A stretch of DNA of 64,000 nucleotides from JABFSM01 sp963762545. GTDB lineage: Bacteria; Gemmatimonadota; Gemmatimonadetes; Gemmatimonadales; GWC2-71-9. The stretch is taken from contig CAVXLC010000007.1 in the NCBI GenBank assembly GCA_963762545.1, positions 310,001-374,000 on the forward strand. The letters run 5' to 3'. A model generated the notes under the pieces. That model was not told the origin of the DNA. It made no database searches and was given only the letters and a program-made list of their open reading frames with translations. How positions within the stretch are numbered: the first letter of the stretch is position 1; the number at the start of each line of letters is the position of its first letter. A program made the position numbers and the translations under genes. Of the stretch, positions 18,267 through 27,310 are shown piece by piece.

Positions 18267-19174
18267 CCGGCGAGGCGGCGGTGCTCACCGGCTTCCTGGC
18301 GGCGGCAATCCGGATTTCGACCCCGCTGCTCCTGGCCGCCACCGGAGAAATGCTGAACGAGCGAGCCGGCGTGATCAACCTCGGGGTCGAGGGCGCGATG
18401 CTCGCGGGCGCACTCGCCTCGGCAGTGGGCGCGGCGGCGGGCGGAGCGTGGGCCGGTGCGCTCCTGGCGGTGCTGGCTGGTGTGGCGGTGGCCGGAGTCT
18501 TCGCCGCCGTGGCCATCGGCGCCCGGGCCGATCAGATCATCAGCGGGACGGCGATCACGCTGGGCTCGGTGGGCCTGACCGGGGCCATATATAGGATGGC
18601 CTTCGGCGCGGGCGGGCCGGGGCTCTCGCTTCCGACGTTCGCCGCAGTGCCGATTCCGGTGATTTCCGCGATTCCGGTGCTGGGTCCGTCGTTGTTCAAT
18701 CAGCCGGCCCTTACCTACGTGGCCTGGCTGCTGGTGCCGCTGGCGTGGTGGTTTTTGTTCCGGAGCTGGTGGGGCCTGGCACTCCGGGCCACCGGCGAGT
18801 CATCCGAGGCGGCGCGGGCCTCGGGTGTTCCGGTGCGGCGGGTGCAAGTGATGGCCACGCTCGCCGGCGGCGCACTGGCCGGACTGGCGGGGGCCACGCT
18901 GGTGCTGGCGCAGGTGGGGACCTTCGCGGAGAAGATGACGGCGGGGCGGGGGTTCATCGCCATTGCCATCGTGGTGCTGGGCCGCTGGCATCCGGTGGGC
19001 ATCCTGCTCGCGGCGCTGCTGTTCGGCGCGGCCAACGCGCTTCAGTTTGCGTTCCAGGCCATGGGGTTGTCGGTGCCCTACCAGCTGTTCCTGGTCATGC
19101 CGTACGCGCTGGCGCTGCTTGCCCTGGCCGGTGCGGTGGGAAAGGCCCAGGCACCGGCCGGGCTGGGGAAGTAA
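18263..19174 (+). CDS. Nucleoside ABC importer permease 2
   Basis: 303-aa BPD_transp_2 permease (YufQ-like). The N-terminal motif ATGEMLNERAGVINLGVEGAM is diagnostic for the group, and GLALRATGESSEAARASGVPV forms the cytoplasmic coupling loop. GTG 18263 overlaps the preceding permease stop. Last gene of the importer operon and convergent with the TPR protein gene, with only 9 bp between stops. Confidence 0.92.
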   Translation: MTGEAAVLTGFLAAAIRISTPLLLAATGEMLNERAGVINLGVEGAMLAGALASAVGAAAGGAWAGALLAVLAGVAVAGVFAAVAIGARADQIISGTAITLGSVGLTGAIYRMAFGAGGPGLSLPTFAAVPIPVISAIPVLGPSLFNQPALTYVAWLLVPLAWWFLFRSWWGLALRATGESSEAARASGVPVRRVQVMATLAGGALAGLAGATLVLAQVGTFAEKMTAGRGFIAIAIVVLGRWHPVGILLAALLFGAANALQFAFQAMGLSVPYQLFLVMPYALALLALAGAVGKAQAPAGLGK

Positions 19175-19183
19175 CCCGCAGAC

Positions 19184-19966
19184 TCAGGGAAAGGGCTGGA
19201 TTCCCTTGTCGAGGCCCGGGAGCAGGTTGTCCCTGACCCAGACGAAACCCGGCTCGAGCCGCAGCGCCTCCTGGTACGCGCGGCGGCTTTCGTCGACGTG
19301 CCCCAGCTTCTGTTGCATCACGCCGATCCAGGCATAGGTCTCCGCGCGGCCCCAGTCGGGCATTCCTTTTCCTGGATGATCGTTCTTGAAAAGCGCCTCG
19401 GCCGTGATCAAATGGGCCAGGGCTGCCTCGGATCCACCGCCCCACATGGGCGGAGTGAAGAAGGTCCCGATCCCGTTCACCAGCGAGACCCGAGGATTGT
19501 CCTTGCCGAGCCGCGTCGCCTGGGCCAGCTCGTCCTGCATGGCGCCCACCACCGCCATCGCGGAGCCGGCGTCGGTGATGGTCTGCGCCAGCAGCGACCA
19601 GCGCAGGATGTACGACTCGGCCATGGGGGTGAGCTTGTTGGCGGTGGCCAGGGCATCGAGTCCCTGGGTGAGCAGCGCGTCCCTGGCCTCCGGGGACAAG
19701 GCAATTTTGGGGAGTTCGATGGTCCGGTACACCGCGTAGCCAAGGTAGTGGTACAACAGGGCCTCCTTGGGATACAACACAGTGGCGCGATCGGCCCGCT
19801 TGCGCGCGGCTTCGAGGCGCGGCCGGTCTCCGGCCAGCCAGCTCGCCTGGATCTCCCCGCGAATCGTTTCCGCCAGCGTGAGCGGGTCGGGAGAGCCTTG
19901 GGCCCGGGCGGGCCGAGCCGCCGCGAAGATGAGAAGGGCCGTGGTCAACAGCGATGTGGTGCGCAT
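19184..19966 (-). CDS. Secreted TPR-containing protein
   Basis: 260-aa protein with a signal peptide (cleavage near ARAQG, residue ~23) and helical repeats. Two TPR-like motifs are visible: KEALLYHYLGYAVYRTIEL near residues 67-85 and AETYAWIGVMQQKLGHVDES near 208-227, the latter followed by RRAYQEALRLEP. Lies 7 bp downstream of the TonB-dependent receptor on the same strand, so probably co-transcribed with it. A partner role for the receptor is inferred from position only. Confidence 0.8.
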   Translation of the reverse strand: MRTTSLLTTALLIFAAARPARAQGSPDPLTLAETIRGEIQASWLAGDRPRLEAARKRADRATVLYPKEALLYHYLGYAVYRTIELPKIALSPEARDALLTQGLDALATANKLTPMAESYILRWSLLAQTITDAGSAMAVVGAMQDELAQATRLGKDNPRVSLVNGIGTFFTPPMWGGGSEAALAHLITAEALFKNDHPGKGMPDWGRAETYAWIGVMQQKLGHVDESRRAYQEALRLEPGFVWVRDNLLPGLDKGIQPFP

Positions 19967-19973
19967 GGGTGGA

Positions 19974-22124
19974 TCACCGGGAGGTGAGGGTCGCGCCGAA
20001 ATAGAAGGAACGGTTGAAGAGACTGGGCACCGCGATCCGCTGGCTGTAGTCGCGGGAATAGGTGTACTGGTAGATGTTCTCCCGACCCAGGAGGTTGTTG
20101 ACGGAGGCGTAGAGCACCACGAACGCCCGCGGTCCCAACGATACGATCTTGCTGAGGTTGGCGTCCAGCCGGACCAGGGGCGGAACCCGGCTGCCCATCG
20201 GGGGGCCGAAGGTCGGGGTGAAGCCGCCGGTTGAGTTGGGAATCGCGGACGCCACGCGGGTGTAGGGGCGGCCGGTCGCGTAGTGCGCCGCGATGCCGGA
20301 ATTGACCGACCGGGTGATCGGGCGCTCGAGCACTAGGGTCACCGCGTGGGTGATGTCCGCCGGTGCCGGGGCCAGGATGCCGCTGTCGGGGTCGGTTCGC
20401 CGGGCGTGGATGTAGCTGTACGCCAACCGCCCGGTGACCTTCCACCCGGCGCTGCCCTTGAGAAAGACGTCGAAGCCCTCGCTGTTCCCGGTTCCTCCGT
20501 CCACCACCACGTTGTCCCGGGTCATTTGCGCCAGGTCGCGGTAGCGCTTGGCGTAGGCCTCGATCCGCGCGATTCGGTCGCCCTCGCCGAGCTGAAAGCC
20601 GCCCACGATCTGGTCGGCGCGCATCGGGTCGAGTCCCGGCTTCCCGAGCTTTGCGTCGTAGAACACCGGCTCGGGCACCTGATGGTAGATGCCGGCGGCG
20701 AGTGTGACCGTGGCGTCCTTGCCCACCAGCCACGCGGCGGCGAAGCGGGGATCCACGGTTTGCCTGCCCGGGAGGCTGGCGCGATCGGTGCGCAATCCGG
20801 GCGTCACCTTGAGGCGCTGGCCGATGCGCCAGTCGGACTCGATGAATGCGGCGAGGCGATCATCGGTGGCGCGCGAGTCGAGCGCCACGCCTTTCACGCC
20901 CGAGAAGCTCCCGGCCTGCCGCTCCCACTCGCCGCCGGCGCGAACGGTCAGCCGTTCGGTGGCATTGTAACCCGCATAGGTGAAGAAGTTGGCGAGGGTG
21001 GCACCCTGGTGGAGATCGAAGAACCGGCCGAAGGCCTCATTCTGTCTGCGCTTGCCGATCGCGAAGCTGGCGGTTTGGGAGAACCGGCCGAAGGTGTCAT
21101 GCCATGACAGGATGGCCACCGAGTTCCGGGTGCGGCTCCGGTAGGTATCGGTGGTATCGGGGAGATCCTGCACGATTCCCAGCCGACTCAGCTGATCGAT
21201 GGCGAAGATCTTCAGCTCACCGGTGGAGCGGTACGACCAGGTGGCACTCAGGCTCGCGTCGGTGCCGTTGGGCGCGGGATCATAGGTCCGCGGCGTCCCG
21301 TTGAGCCAGAAGATCGGACTGGTGCTGAAGCGGGTCAGGGTGGCACGCCCCCCGACGGTGGCCGACGGGGCCCACCCGCCGCTGGCAGACAGCGCGCCGA
21401 GTCCGGCGCTCAGCGTGCTCAGGTTCTTGACCGGCCGGCCCAGGGTGCGGAGGCTCACCACCCCGGACAGCGCGTTGCCGAACCGGGCGCCGAACCCGCC
21501 CGATGAAAAGAAGATGCCATCGAGCAGGAAGGCGTTGGGCGTGTTGGCAAACGTCCCGGTGGGATTGTCGTAGCGAAACCCGGTCAGCAGCAGCGCATCG
21601 TTGACGAAGATCTTGGTTTCCAGATAGTCGCCGCCGCGCACGAAGAGGGCGTTGCCTTCGTCCACGGTCTGCACCCCCGGCAGGGTCTGGACGGTGCGGC
21701 CGATGTCGGCGGTGGTGCCCGGCGTGGTGGCCACCTCGAGCGGGGTGAGCTGCGCACCGCGCTCCTCACCGGCGATGTAGGTGCCCGCGGACACCGAGAT
21801 CTCTTCCAGCGCCACCGCCTCCGCGCCCAGCACGATCTCGAGGGGCTCGGGCAGCGGCAGGGTCACCGGGAGGCGTACCGGCGGGTGGCCGATCTTCCGG
21901 GCGACCAGCATCGCGGATCCCCGCATCGCGGTGCGGAACTCGAACCGGCCCAGCGTGTCCGTGGTGGCTCCTTCGAGCGTGGTGAGGACGAACACGTCCA
22001 CTCCGGCGATCGGCTTCCCGGCCGAGTCCCGCACCGCGCCGCGCACCAGGTGGGTGGAGTCGGCCTGGGCCGCGAGGGTTGCCGGCAGAGCGAGGAGCAG
22101 GGTCGCGAGCAGGGCGCGTATCAT
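19974..22124 (-). CDS. TonB-dependent outer-membrane receptor
   Basis: 716-aa protein with a signal peptide (ALPATLAAQ), a carboxypeptidase-regulatory-like domain (residues ~30-105), a plug domain (TPGTTADIGRTVQTLPGVQT, LFVRGGDYLETKIFVND) and a C-terminal beta-barrel. Start chosen at ATG 22124 before the signal peptide; the frame extends 72 bp upstream into the palindrome region. No TonB box could be fixed. The substrate is unknown. Divergent from an ABC exporter and two-component system. Confidence 0.9.
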   Translation of the reverse strand: MIRALLATLLLALPATLAAQADSTHLVRGAVRDSAGKPIAGVDVFVLTTLEGATTDTLGRFEFRTAMRGSAMLVARKIGHPPVRLPVTLPLPEPLEIVLGAEAVALEEISVSAGTYIAGEERGAQLTPLEVATTPGTTADIGRTVQTLPGVQTVDEGNALFVRGGDYLETKIFVNDALLLTGFRYDNPTGTFANTPNAFLLDGIFFSSGGFGARFGNALSGVVSLRTLGRPVKNLSTLSAGLGALSASGGWAPSATVGGRATLTRFSTSPIFWLNGTPRTYDPAPNGTDASLSATWSYRSTGELKIFAIDQLSRLGIVQDLPDTTDTYRSRTRNSVAILSWHDTFGRFSQTASFAIGKRRQNEAFGRFFDLHQGATLANFFTYAGYNATERLTVRAGGEWERQAGSFSGVKGVALDSRATDDRLAAFIESDWRIGQRLKVTPGLRTDRASLPGRQTVDPRFAAAWLVGKDATVTLAAGIYHQVPEPVFYDAKLGKPGLDPMRADQIVGGFQLGEGDRIARIEAYAKRYRDLAQMTRDNVVVDGGTGNSEGFDVFLKGSAGWKVTGRLAYSYIHARRTDPDSGILAPAPADITHAVTLVLERPITRSVNSGIAAHYATGRPYTRVASAIPNSTGGFTPTFGPPMGSRVPPLVRLDANLSKIVSLGPRAFVVLYASVNNLLGRENIYQYTYSRDYSQRIAVPSLFNRSFYFGATLTSR

Positions 22125-22158
22125 GGTGACCAGGATACCGATCGGGCCGCGCCGGCAC

Positions 22159-22208
22159 ATCCACCGGTTGGTGGATACTCCGGCTGGCGTATCCACCGGA
22201 TGGTGGAT
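22159..22208. promoter_or_regulatory. Pair of 18-bp palindromic operators
   Basis: ATCCACCGGTTGGTGGAT (22159-22176) and ATCCACCGGATGGTGGAT (22191-22208) differ at one base and are centred 32 bp apart, about three helical turns. They sit in the gap between the TonB-dependent receptor (start 22124) and the ABC/two-component operon (start 22259). Such a pair implies cooperative binding by a dimeric regulator. The NarL-type regulator at 25088-25726 is the nearest candidate (inference). Confidence 0.75.
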
Positions 22209-22258
22209 GCCGTGACCTGGCGGGCGGGTTACCGTTGGGCATCCCGAAAGGACGGACC

Positions 22259-23170
22259 ATGGAACCCATTGTCAGGGTGCGAGGGCTCCGCAAACAATAC
22301 GGCAGCCTCATGGCCGTGGACGACGTTTCATTCGAGGTGCAACGCGGCGAGATTCTTGGCATCGTCGGTCCCAACGGCGCCGGCAAGACCACCACGATCG
22401 AATGCCTGCTGGGTCTCAAGACCCGGGACGCGGGGACGGTGGAGGTCTTCGGCGAGGATCCGGCCGCGCGGTCCAACATGATTCGCGAGCGGATCGGCGT
22501 GCAGCTCCAGGCCGCGGCGCTGCAGGATCGGCTCAGGGTGCACGAGGCGGTGGAGCTGTTCGCTTCGTTCTATTCCCGGGCGGAAGATCCCGAGCGGCTC
22601 CTGGCACAGTGGGGGCTCGGCGAGCGCCGGAAGGCCGCCTTCGGCGATCTCTCCGGCGGACAGAAGCAGCGGCTGTTCATCGCGCTGGCGCTGGTGAACC
22701 GCCCCGAGCTGGTGGTGCTGGACGAGCTCACCACCGGTCTCGATCCGCAGGCGCGGCGCGCCACCTGGGACCTGGTCCGGGCGATACGGGAGCGGGGCGC
22801 CACCGTCATCCTGGTCACCCACTTCATGGACGAGGCCGAGGTGCTCTGCGACCGGGTGGCGGTCATCGACGGCGGGAAGATCGCGGCGCTCGATACGCCG
22901 GCGCGCCTGATCGCGGAGCGGCGGTCCACTACCCGGGTGCGCTTCACCGCGCCTCCCGGGTTCGATGCCGCCGCGGTGCAGGGCGCGCCGGGAGTAGAGC
23001 GGGTGGAGCGCGAGGGCGCCGAGGTGGTGGTGTTCGGCTCGGGCCCGCTGCTGGTGCACGTGGCCGCGCGGCTCGCCACCCTTCCGGCACCGCCGCTCGA
23101 CTTCCGGGCCGAGCGCTCCACCCTCGAGGATGTGTTTCTCGCTCTCACCGGCCGGGAGGTGCGCGACTGA
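22259..23170 (+). CDS. ABC exporter ATP-binding protein
   Basis: 303-aa ATPase. Walker A is GPNGAGKTT, signature LSGGQKQRLF, Walker B LVVLDELTTGLDP, and the H-loop is VTHFMDEAE. The C-terminal ~80 residues form a DUF4162-like domain. ATG 22259 follows a GAAAGGA ribosome-binding site; an in-frame upstream ATG at 22235 lacks one. Overlaps the permease and is co-directional with a sensor kinase and response regulator, the layout of drug- or lipid-export modules controlled by their own two-component system. Confidence 0.93.
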   Translation: MEPIVRVRGLRKQYGSLMAVDDVSFEVQRGEILGIVGPNGAGKTTTIECLLGLKTRDAGTVEVFGEDPAARSNMIRERIGVQLQAAALQDRLRVHEAVELFASFYSRAEDPERLLAQWGLGERRKAAFGDLSGGQKQRLFIALALVNRPELVVLDELTTGLDPQARRATWDLVRAIRERGATVILVTHFMDEAEVLCDRVAVIDGGKIAALDTPARLIAERRSTTRVRFTAPPGFDAAAVQGAPGVERVEREGAEVVVFGSGPLLVHVAARLATLPAPPLDFRAERSTLEDVFLALTGREVRD

Positions 23171-23907
23171 TGGCGCGACCGCTGCTCACCCTCACGAAGA
23201 TGGAGCTCCGGCTCTTCTTCCGGAATCCTCGCGCGGCCTTCTTCATTCTGGCCTTCCCGCTGCTGCTGCTGTTCGTGTTCGGCGCCATCTTCGGCAACCG
23301 GCCGATCGTCGGGCAGCCGGGGGGTGCCATGGACCTCTCCGTCCCCGGCTACATCGGAATGATCCTGGGCACCACCGGCCTCATGGGAGTGCCGGGATGG
23401 GTGTCCACGTACCGGGAACAGGGCATTTTCCGCCGGTTCCGGGTGACGCCGATCCAGCCGTGGGTACTACTGGTGGCCCAGGCGATCGTCGGATTCCTGA
23501 CTTCGCTGCTCGGCATCGGCCTCCTGATCGTGGCGGGCCGGCTCGCGTTTCATCTTCGCATGCCGGCGGCGCCGCTGGGCGTGCTCGCGGCGATCGCGGT
23601 GGGCAGCGCCAGCATCATGAGCCTCGGCGGCATGCTGGCCGCGATGGCCGGCACGGCCCGCACCGCGCAGGCCATCGGCATGGCCATCTATTTCCCGATG
23701 CTGTTCCTGTCCGGCTCCGCCTTTCCCCGGGCCCTGATGCCGCCGGGCGTCCAGCGGGTCTCCAACCTGCTCCCGCTCACCCACGTCAACGAGCTGATCG
23801 CCGGCTTCTGGCTCACCGCGCAATGGCGCCCGGTGTCGCTGGCAGTGCTCCTGGGCGTGCTGCTGGTGGCGGGCGGCATCGCGGTGGGTAACTTCCGGTG
23901 GGAATGA
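23170..23907 (+). CDS. ABC-2 exporter permease
   Basis: 245-aa ABC-2 permease with six predicted helices. The N-terminal LTKMELRLFFRNPRAAFFIL block and the central TYREQGIFRRFRVTP motif are typical of DrrB/YadH-like exporters. ATG 23170 overlaps the ATPase stop, and the kinase start overlaps its own stop. Substrate unknown; drug, lipid or peptide export are all possible. Confidence 0.92.
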   Translation: MARPLLTLTKMELRLFFRNPRAAFFILAFPLLLLFVFGAIFGNRPIVGQPGGAMDLSVPGYIGMILGTTGLMGVPGWVSTYREQGIFRRFRVTPIQPWVLLVAQAIVGFLTSLLGIGLLIVAGRLAFHLRMPAAPLGVLAAIAVGSASIMSLGGMLAAMAGTARTAQAIGMAIYFPMLFLSGSAFPRALMPPGVQRVSNLLPLTHVNELIAGFWLTAQWRPVSLAVLLGVLLVAGGIAVGNFRWE

Positions 23908-25091
23908 CGACGCCGTACGACATGTCCGCGCGATGGACCCTCGGCTGGCGGGTGCTGGCCGCGGCGGCGTTTGCCGTGGTCGGGTTCTCGGCGGCCTTCT
24001 CGACGCCGGCCGGATGGCCGGCGGCGGGGCGCTTCTGGGTGCTCTATTCGGCGCTGCTGGTCTGGTATGTGGTGATCCAGCGCTGGGGCCGGGGCGGCAT
24101 GGTTCGGGCGCTTCCCTGGTCGTACGGGTTCTACCTGGTCGGGCTGATCCTGTGGGCGATGATCCTGTCGCTGCACCCGGCGACCTACGCTTTTGCCGCC
24201 TTCATGTTTCCGGCCACCTACTCGCTGCTCGGCATCCGGTACTCGATCCCGAGCGGGATCGCCCTCTCGGGCGTCATGTTCCTGGCCGGCAATGGATGGC
24301 GCCTCAAGGTGGGCCCGGGCGATATCCTGGCCATTCTGCTGGCCGTGGCCTCGTCGGTGATGCTGGCGCTGTTCATCCATTCGATCATCCGGCAGAGTAT
24401 CGAGCGCAAGCTCCTGATCGACGAGCTCGAGTCCACCCGGGCCAGCCTCGCCAGCGCCGAGCGCAACGCCGGGATGATGCTGGAGCGGCAGCGGCTGGCG
24501 CAGCAGATTCACGACACGGTTGCGCAGGGCTTCGTCGGCATTGTCACCCATCTCGAGGCGGCCGAGGCCACGCCCGACGGCGCCGGCCGGAGTGTCCGGA
24601 CCCACATCGCCGAGGCCAAGGCTCTCGCGCGGGAGAGCCTGGAGGAGGCCCGGCGGCTGGTGTGGGACCTGCGGCCCGATCTGCGGGATGGCGCTCCGCT
24701 TCCGGCGGTGCTGGAGCGGCAGCTGGCGGAGTGGTCCGCCCGAACCGGCATCCGGGGAGAACAGGTGGTGACCGGCAGCGCCCGCGAGCTTGGCCCCAAT
24801 CGGGAGACCGCCCTGCTCCAGGCCGCGCGCGAGGCGCTCAACAACGTGAAGAGCCACGCCCGGGCGAGCCGCGTCACCGTGACCCTCAGCTACATGGAGG
24901 ACGAGGTCGCGCTGGATGTCCAGGACGACGGCGGCGGCATCGCGAACGGGCGCGGCTCCGGTACGGGCGGCTTCGGCTTGAAGGCGCTGGACGAGCGGGT
25001 GCGCGGGCTGGGCGGGCGGCTCACCCTGGAATCCCAACCGGGGGAGGGAACCACGCTCACCGTGAGCCTGCCGGCGGAGCCCGGCGGGTGA
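23904..25091 (+). CDS. Sensor histidine kinase (HisKA_3, NarL/DesK-like)
   Basis: 395-aa membrane kinase. About six N-terminal helices (residues ~12-165) are followed by a HisKA_3 dimerisation domain with phospho-acceptor H203 in LAQQIHDTVAQG. The HATPase domain has N-box EALNNVKSHA and G-box GTGGFGLKAL. The sensor part has no large extracytoplasmic domain, so it likely senses membrane state, as DesK- or LiaS-like kinases do. Translationally coupled to the permease and response regulator by overlaps. Confidence 0.93.
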   Translation: MTTPYDMSARWTLGWRVLAAAAFAVVGFSAAFSTPAGWPAAGRFWVLYSALLVWYVVIQRWGRGGMVRALPWSYGFYLVGLILWAMILSLHPATYAFAAFMFPATYSLLGIRYSIPSGIALSGVMFLAGNGWRLKVGPGDILAILLAVASSVMLALFIHSIIRQSIERKLLIDELESTRASLASAERNAGMMLERQRLAQQIHDTVAQGFVGIVTHLEAAEATPDGAGRSVRTHIAEAKALARESLEEARRLVWDLRPDLRDGAPLPAVLERQLAEWSARTGIRGEQVVTGSARELGPNRETALLQAAREALNNVKSHARASRVTVTLSYMEDEVALDVQDDGGGIANGRGSGTGGFGLKALDERVRGLGGRLTLESQPGEGTTLTVSLPAEPGG

Positions 25092-25726
25092 GCGCCGCGA
25101 TCCGGATCCTCATCGTGGACGATCACCCGGTGGTGCGCGCCGGGCTGCGCGGCATGCTGGAGAGTCAGCCCGATTTCGAGGTGGTGGGCGAGGCGGAGGA
25201 CGGCCGTGAGGCGCTGGACCAGTCGGCCCGGCTCCGGCCTGCCGTGGTGCTCATGGATCTGCGGATGCCGGAGATGGACGGCGTGTCCGCGATCCGCGCC
25301 ATCAGGAAAGATGGGGACGCGCCCCGCATCATCGTCCTCACCACCTACGACACCGACGCCGACATCCTGCTGGCCATCGAGGCCGGGGCCACCGGCTATC
25401 TGCTCAAGGACGCTCCCCGAGACGAGCTGTTCCGCGGGGTCCGCGCGGCGGCGCGCGGCGCCCCGGCGCTGGCCCCCGCCATCGCCGCCCGGCTCTCGAG
25501 CCGCCGGGCCGACGCCGACCGCTCGGCGCTCAGCTCCCGCGAGCTCGAGGTGCTGCAACGGGTGGCGGCGGGCCAGAGCAACAAGGAGGTGGGAGCGGGG
25601 CTCAGCATCTCGGAGGCGACGGTCAAGTCCCACCTGCTGCACATCTACCAGAAGCTGGGCGTGTCGGACCGGACCGCGGCGGTCACCACCGCCCTGGACC
25701 GCGGCATCATCCGGCTGCCGGGCTAG
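25088..25726 (+). CDS. NarL/FixJ-type response regulator
   Basis: 212-aa regulator. The receiver domain has phospho-acceptor D57 (VLMDLRMPEMDG), and the signalling residues T (LTTYD) and K (LLKDAP) are present. The LuxR-type HTH is at ~148-205 (LSSRELEVLQRVAAGQSNKE, ATVKSHLLHIYQKLGV). GTG 25088 overlaps the kinase stop. The palindrome pair at 22159-22208 upstream of its operon is a plausible target. Confidence 0.94.
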   Translation: MSAAIRILIVDDHPVVRAGLRGMLESQPDFEVVGEAEDGREALDQSARLRPAVVLMDLRMPEMDGVSAIRAIRKDGDAPRIIVLTTYDTDADILLAIEAGATGYLLKDAPRDELFRGVRAAARGAPALAPAIAARLSSRRADADRSALSSRELEVLQRVAAGQSNKEVGAGLSISEATVKSHLLHIYQKLGVSDRTAAVTTALDRGIIRLPG

Positions 25727-25738
25727 CCGCCCGGCGGG

Positions 25739-27310
25739 TTACTTCCCGTAGCGGCGGCTCAGCTCCGCGATCACCACCAGCCGGATATCCCGCAGGGAGC
25801 GCAGCATCGTGAGACCGGGATTGCCGTCCTTCAGGTATCCCAGGTTCTGCTCGCCGCCCGACACCAGAAAATCGGGGCAGATCACCCGGTACTTTCTCCC
25901 GGCATCGAGGGGCGCTCCGCCGATGCTCCAGCCGCCCGGCCCCCGCTCGGCGTTGGCGCGGAGCAGGAAGCCGCCGATGCCGCGGTTCTGGTCCCCCTGC
26001 TCCAGGACCTGCTGGAGCAGCGCGCCGGTCATCTCCACCTCCACCACCTTGCCGCCGAACGGCAGCAGCCGGATCACGTCGTACTCGGTGATCGGCCCCG
26101 GCGGGAGCAGGTCGTCCAGCCGGATGGAGCCGCTGTTCATCAGGGCGACGTCGGCGTCGGGCGCCTCATGGAGAAACGACTGGGTCAGCAGCCGGGTGAA
26201 ATCGTTCTCGCCATTGCGGATCACGGCCTCGCGGGCATCCAGCGGCGCCGGCAGCGTGGCGATGACCCGCTCCGGCTCGAGGCCGTCCTTCCGGAACGCG
26301 TCGTAGGCAATGGCGGTCCAGCGCCGGGCCTCGGCGGCCACCGCCGGCTGCTCCGGGATCGAGTCGGTGATGGTGACGATACGCCAGTTCACCGAGGGCC
26401 GCTGGCCCGGGCGCAGCAGCAGGTCCACGATGGCCACCGAGCGCACGTTGGCATCGGCCTTGATGATGGGCGTGAACCGGTTGCCGCGCCGTATGGACCA
26501 GTTCTCGTGCTCGTGCCCGCCGAGGATCAGATCCAGGGCGGGGAGGGAATCGGCCAGGGCGGCATCGTCGGCCAGGCGAAGGTGGGTCAGTGCCACGATG
26601 ACGTCGGCGCTGTCCCGGATCAGGGCGATCTCCCGGCGGAGCGCGTCCACCGGCGCCAGGTAGCGGAGATTGGGGCGGTGGACCTGGTCCAGCGTCGCCC
26701 CGACCAGACCGACCCGCGCCACCCGGCCCCGCGCGTCGGTAACCCGCAGAATCAGGTGGCGCGGGATGCCGAGGAGCGGCCCGCCCATCGAGTCGGTCAC
26801 GTTGGTGGAGAGATAGGCGAAGCGCGACTCCTGCATGCGCCGGCCCAGCTGGGCTTCGGTAATGTCGAACTCGTGGTTGCCCAGCGTGGCGGCGTCGAGC
26901 CCGGTGGCGTTGAGCACCGCGATCATCTGGCGGCCGGCCAGCCGCTCGCCGTCGAGGCGCGCGGTACCGATGGCGGACGGGGAGACGAAGTCGCCGGCCA
27001 GCAGCATGCGGGTGGCGGGGTTCTCCTGCCTGAGCCGGGCCAGCACCGTGGCCACCCGGGCCAGGCCGCCGGAGCGGCCGGCCTCGACCGGGGTGATCTC
27101 GTAGACGTCGTTGATGTGGAGCAGGGTCAGGTGGATGGCGGTGCCATCGGGCGCCGGGGATCCGGCGGGCCGCGGGTTAGGGGCGCAGGCGGCCAGCGCC
27201 GACAGTCCCAACCACCACGCCCGAGCCGCCCGAGGCCGGCGCCGCGCCGTGCCTGACCAGCCCATCGCCGTCCCCGCGCCGCGTCCCGCCGGCTTGCCTC
27301 GCTGGCTCAT
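25739..27310 (-). CDS. 5'-nucleotidase / UshA-family metallophosphoesterase lipoprotein
   Basis: 523-aa exported two-domain enzyme. After a long Arg-rich N-terminus the lipobox is LSALAAC. The metallophosphatase domain shows LLHINDVYEI, AGDFVSPS, LGNHEFD and GGHEHEN (dimetal ligands). The C-terminal 5'-nucleotidase domain carries NSGSIR and the substrate-binding DFLVSGGEQ. It should hydrolyse nucleotides outside the cytoplasm, complementing the nucleoside importer upstream. Start at ATG 27310 overlaps the P1 peptidase stop. Confidence 0.92.
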   Translation of the reverse strand: MSQRGKPAGRGAGTAMGWSGTARRRPRAARAWWLGLSALAACAPNPRPAGSPAPDGTAIHLTLLHINDVYEITPVEAGRSGGLARVATVLARLRQENPATRMLLAGDFVSPSAIGTARLDGERLAGRQMIAVLNATGLDAATLGNHEFDITEAQLGRRMQESRFAYLSTNVTDSMGGPLLGIPRHLILRVTDARGRVARVGLVGATLDQVHRPNLRYLAPVDALRREIALIRDSADVIVALTHLRLADDAALADSLPALDLILGGHEHENWSIRRGNRFTPIIKADANVRSVAIVDLLLRPGQRPSVNWRIVTITDSIPEQPAVAAEARRWTAIAYDAFRKDGLEPERVIATLPAPLDAREAVIRNGENDFTRLLTQSFLHEAPDADVALMNSGSIRLDDLLPPGPITEYDVIRLLPFGGKVVEVEMTGALLQQVLEQGDQNRGIGGFLLRANAERGPGGWSIGGAPLDAGRKYRVICPDFLVSGGEQNLGYLKDGNPGLTMLRSLRDIRLVVIAELSRRYGK

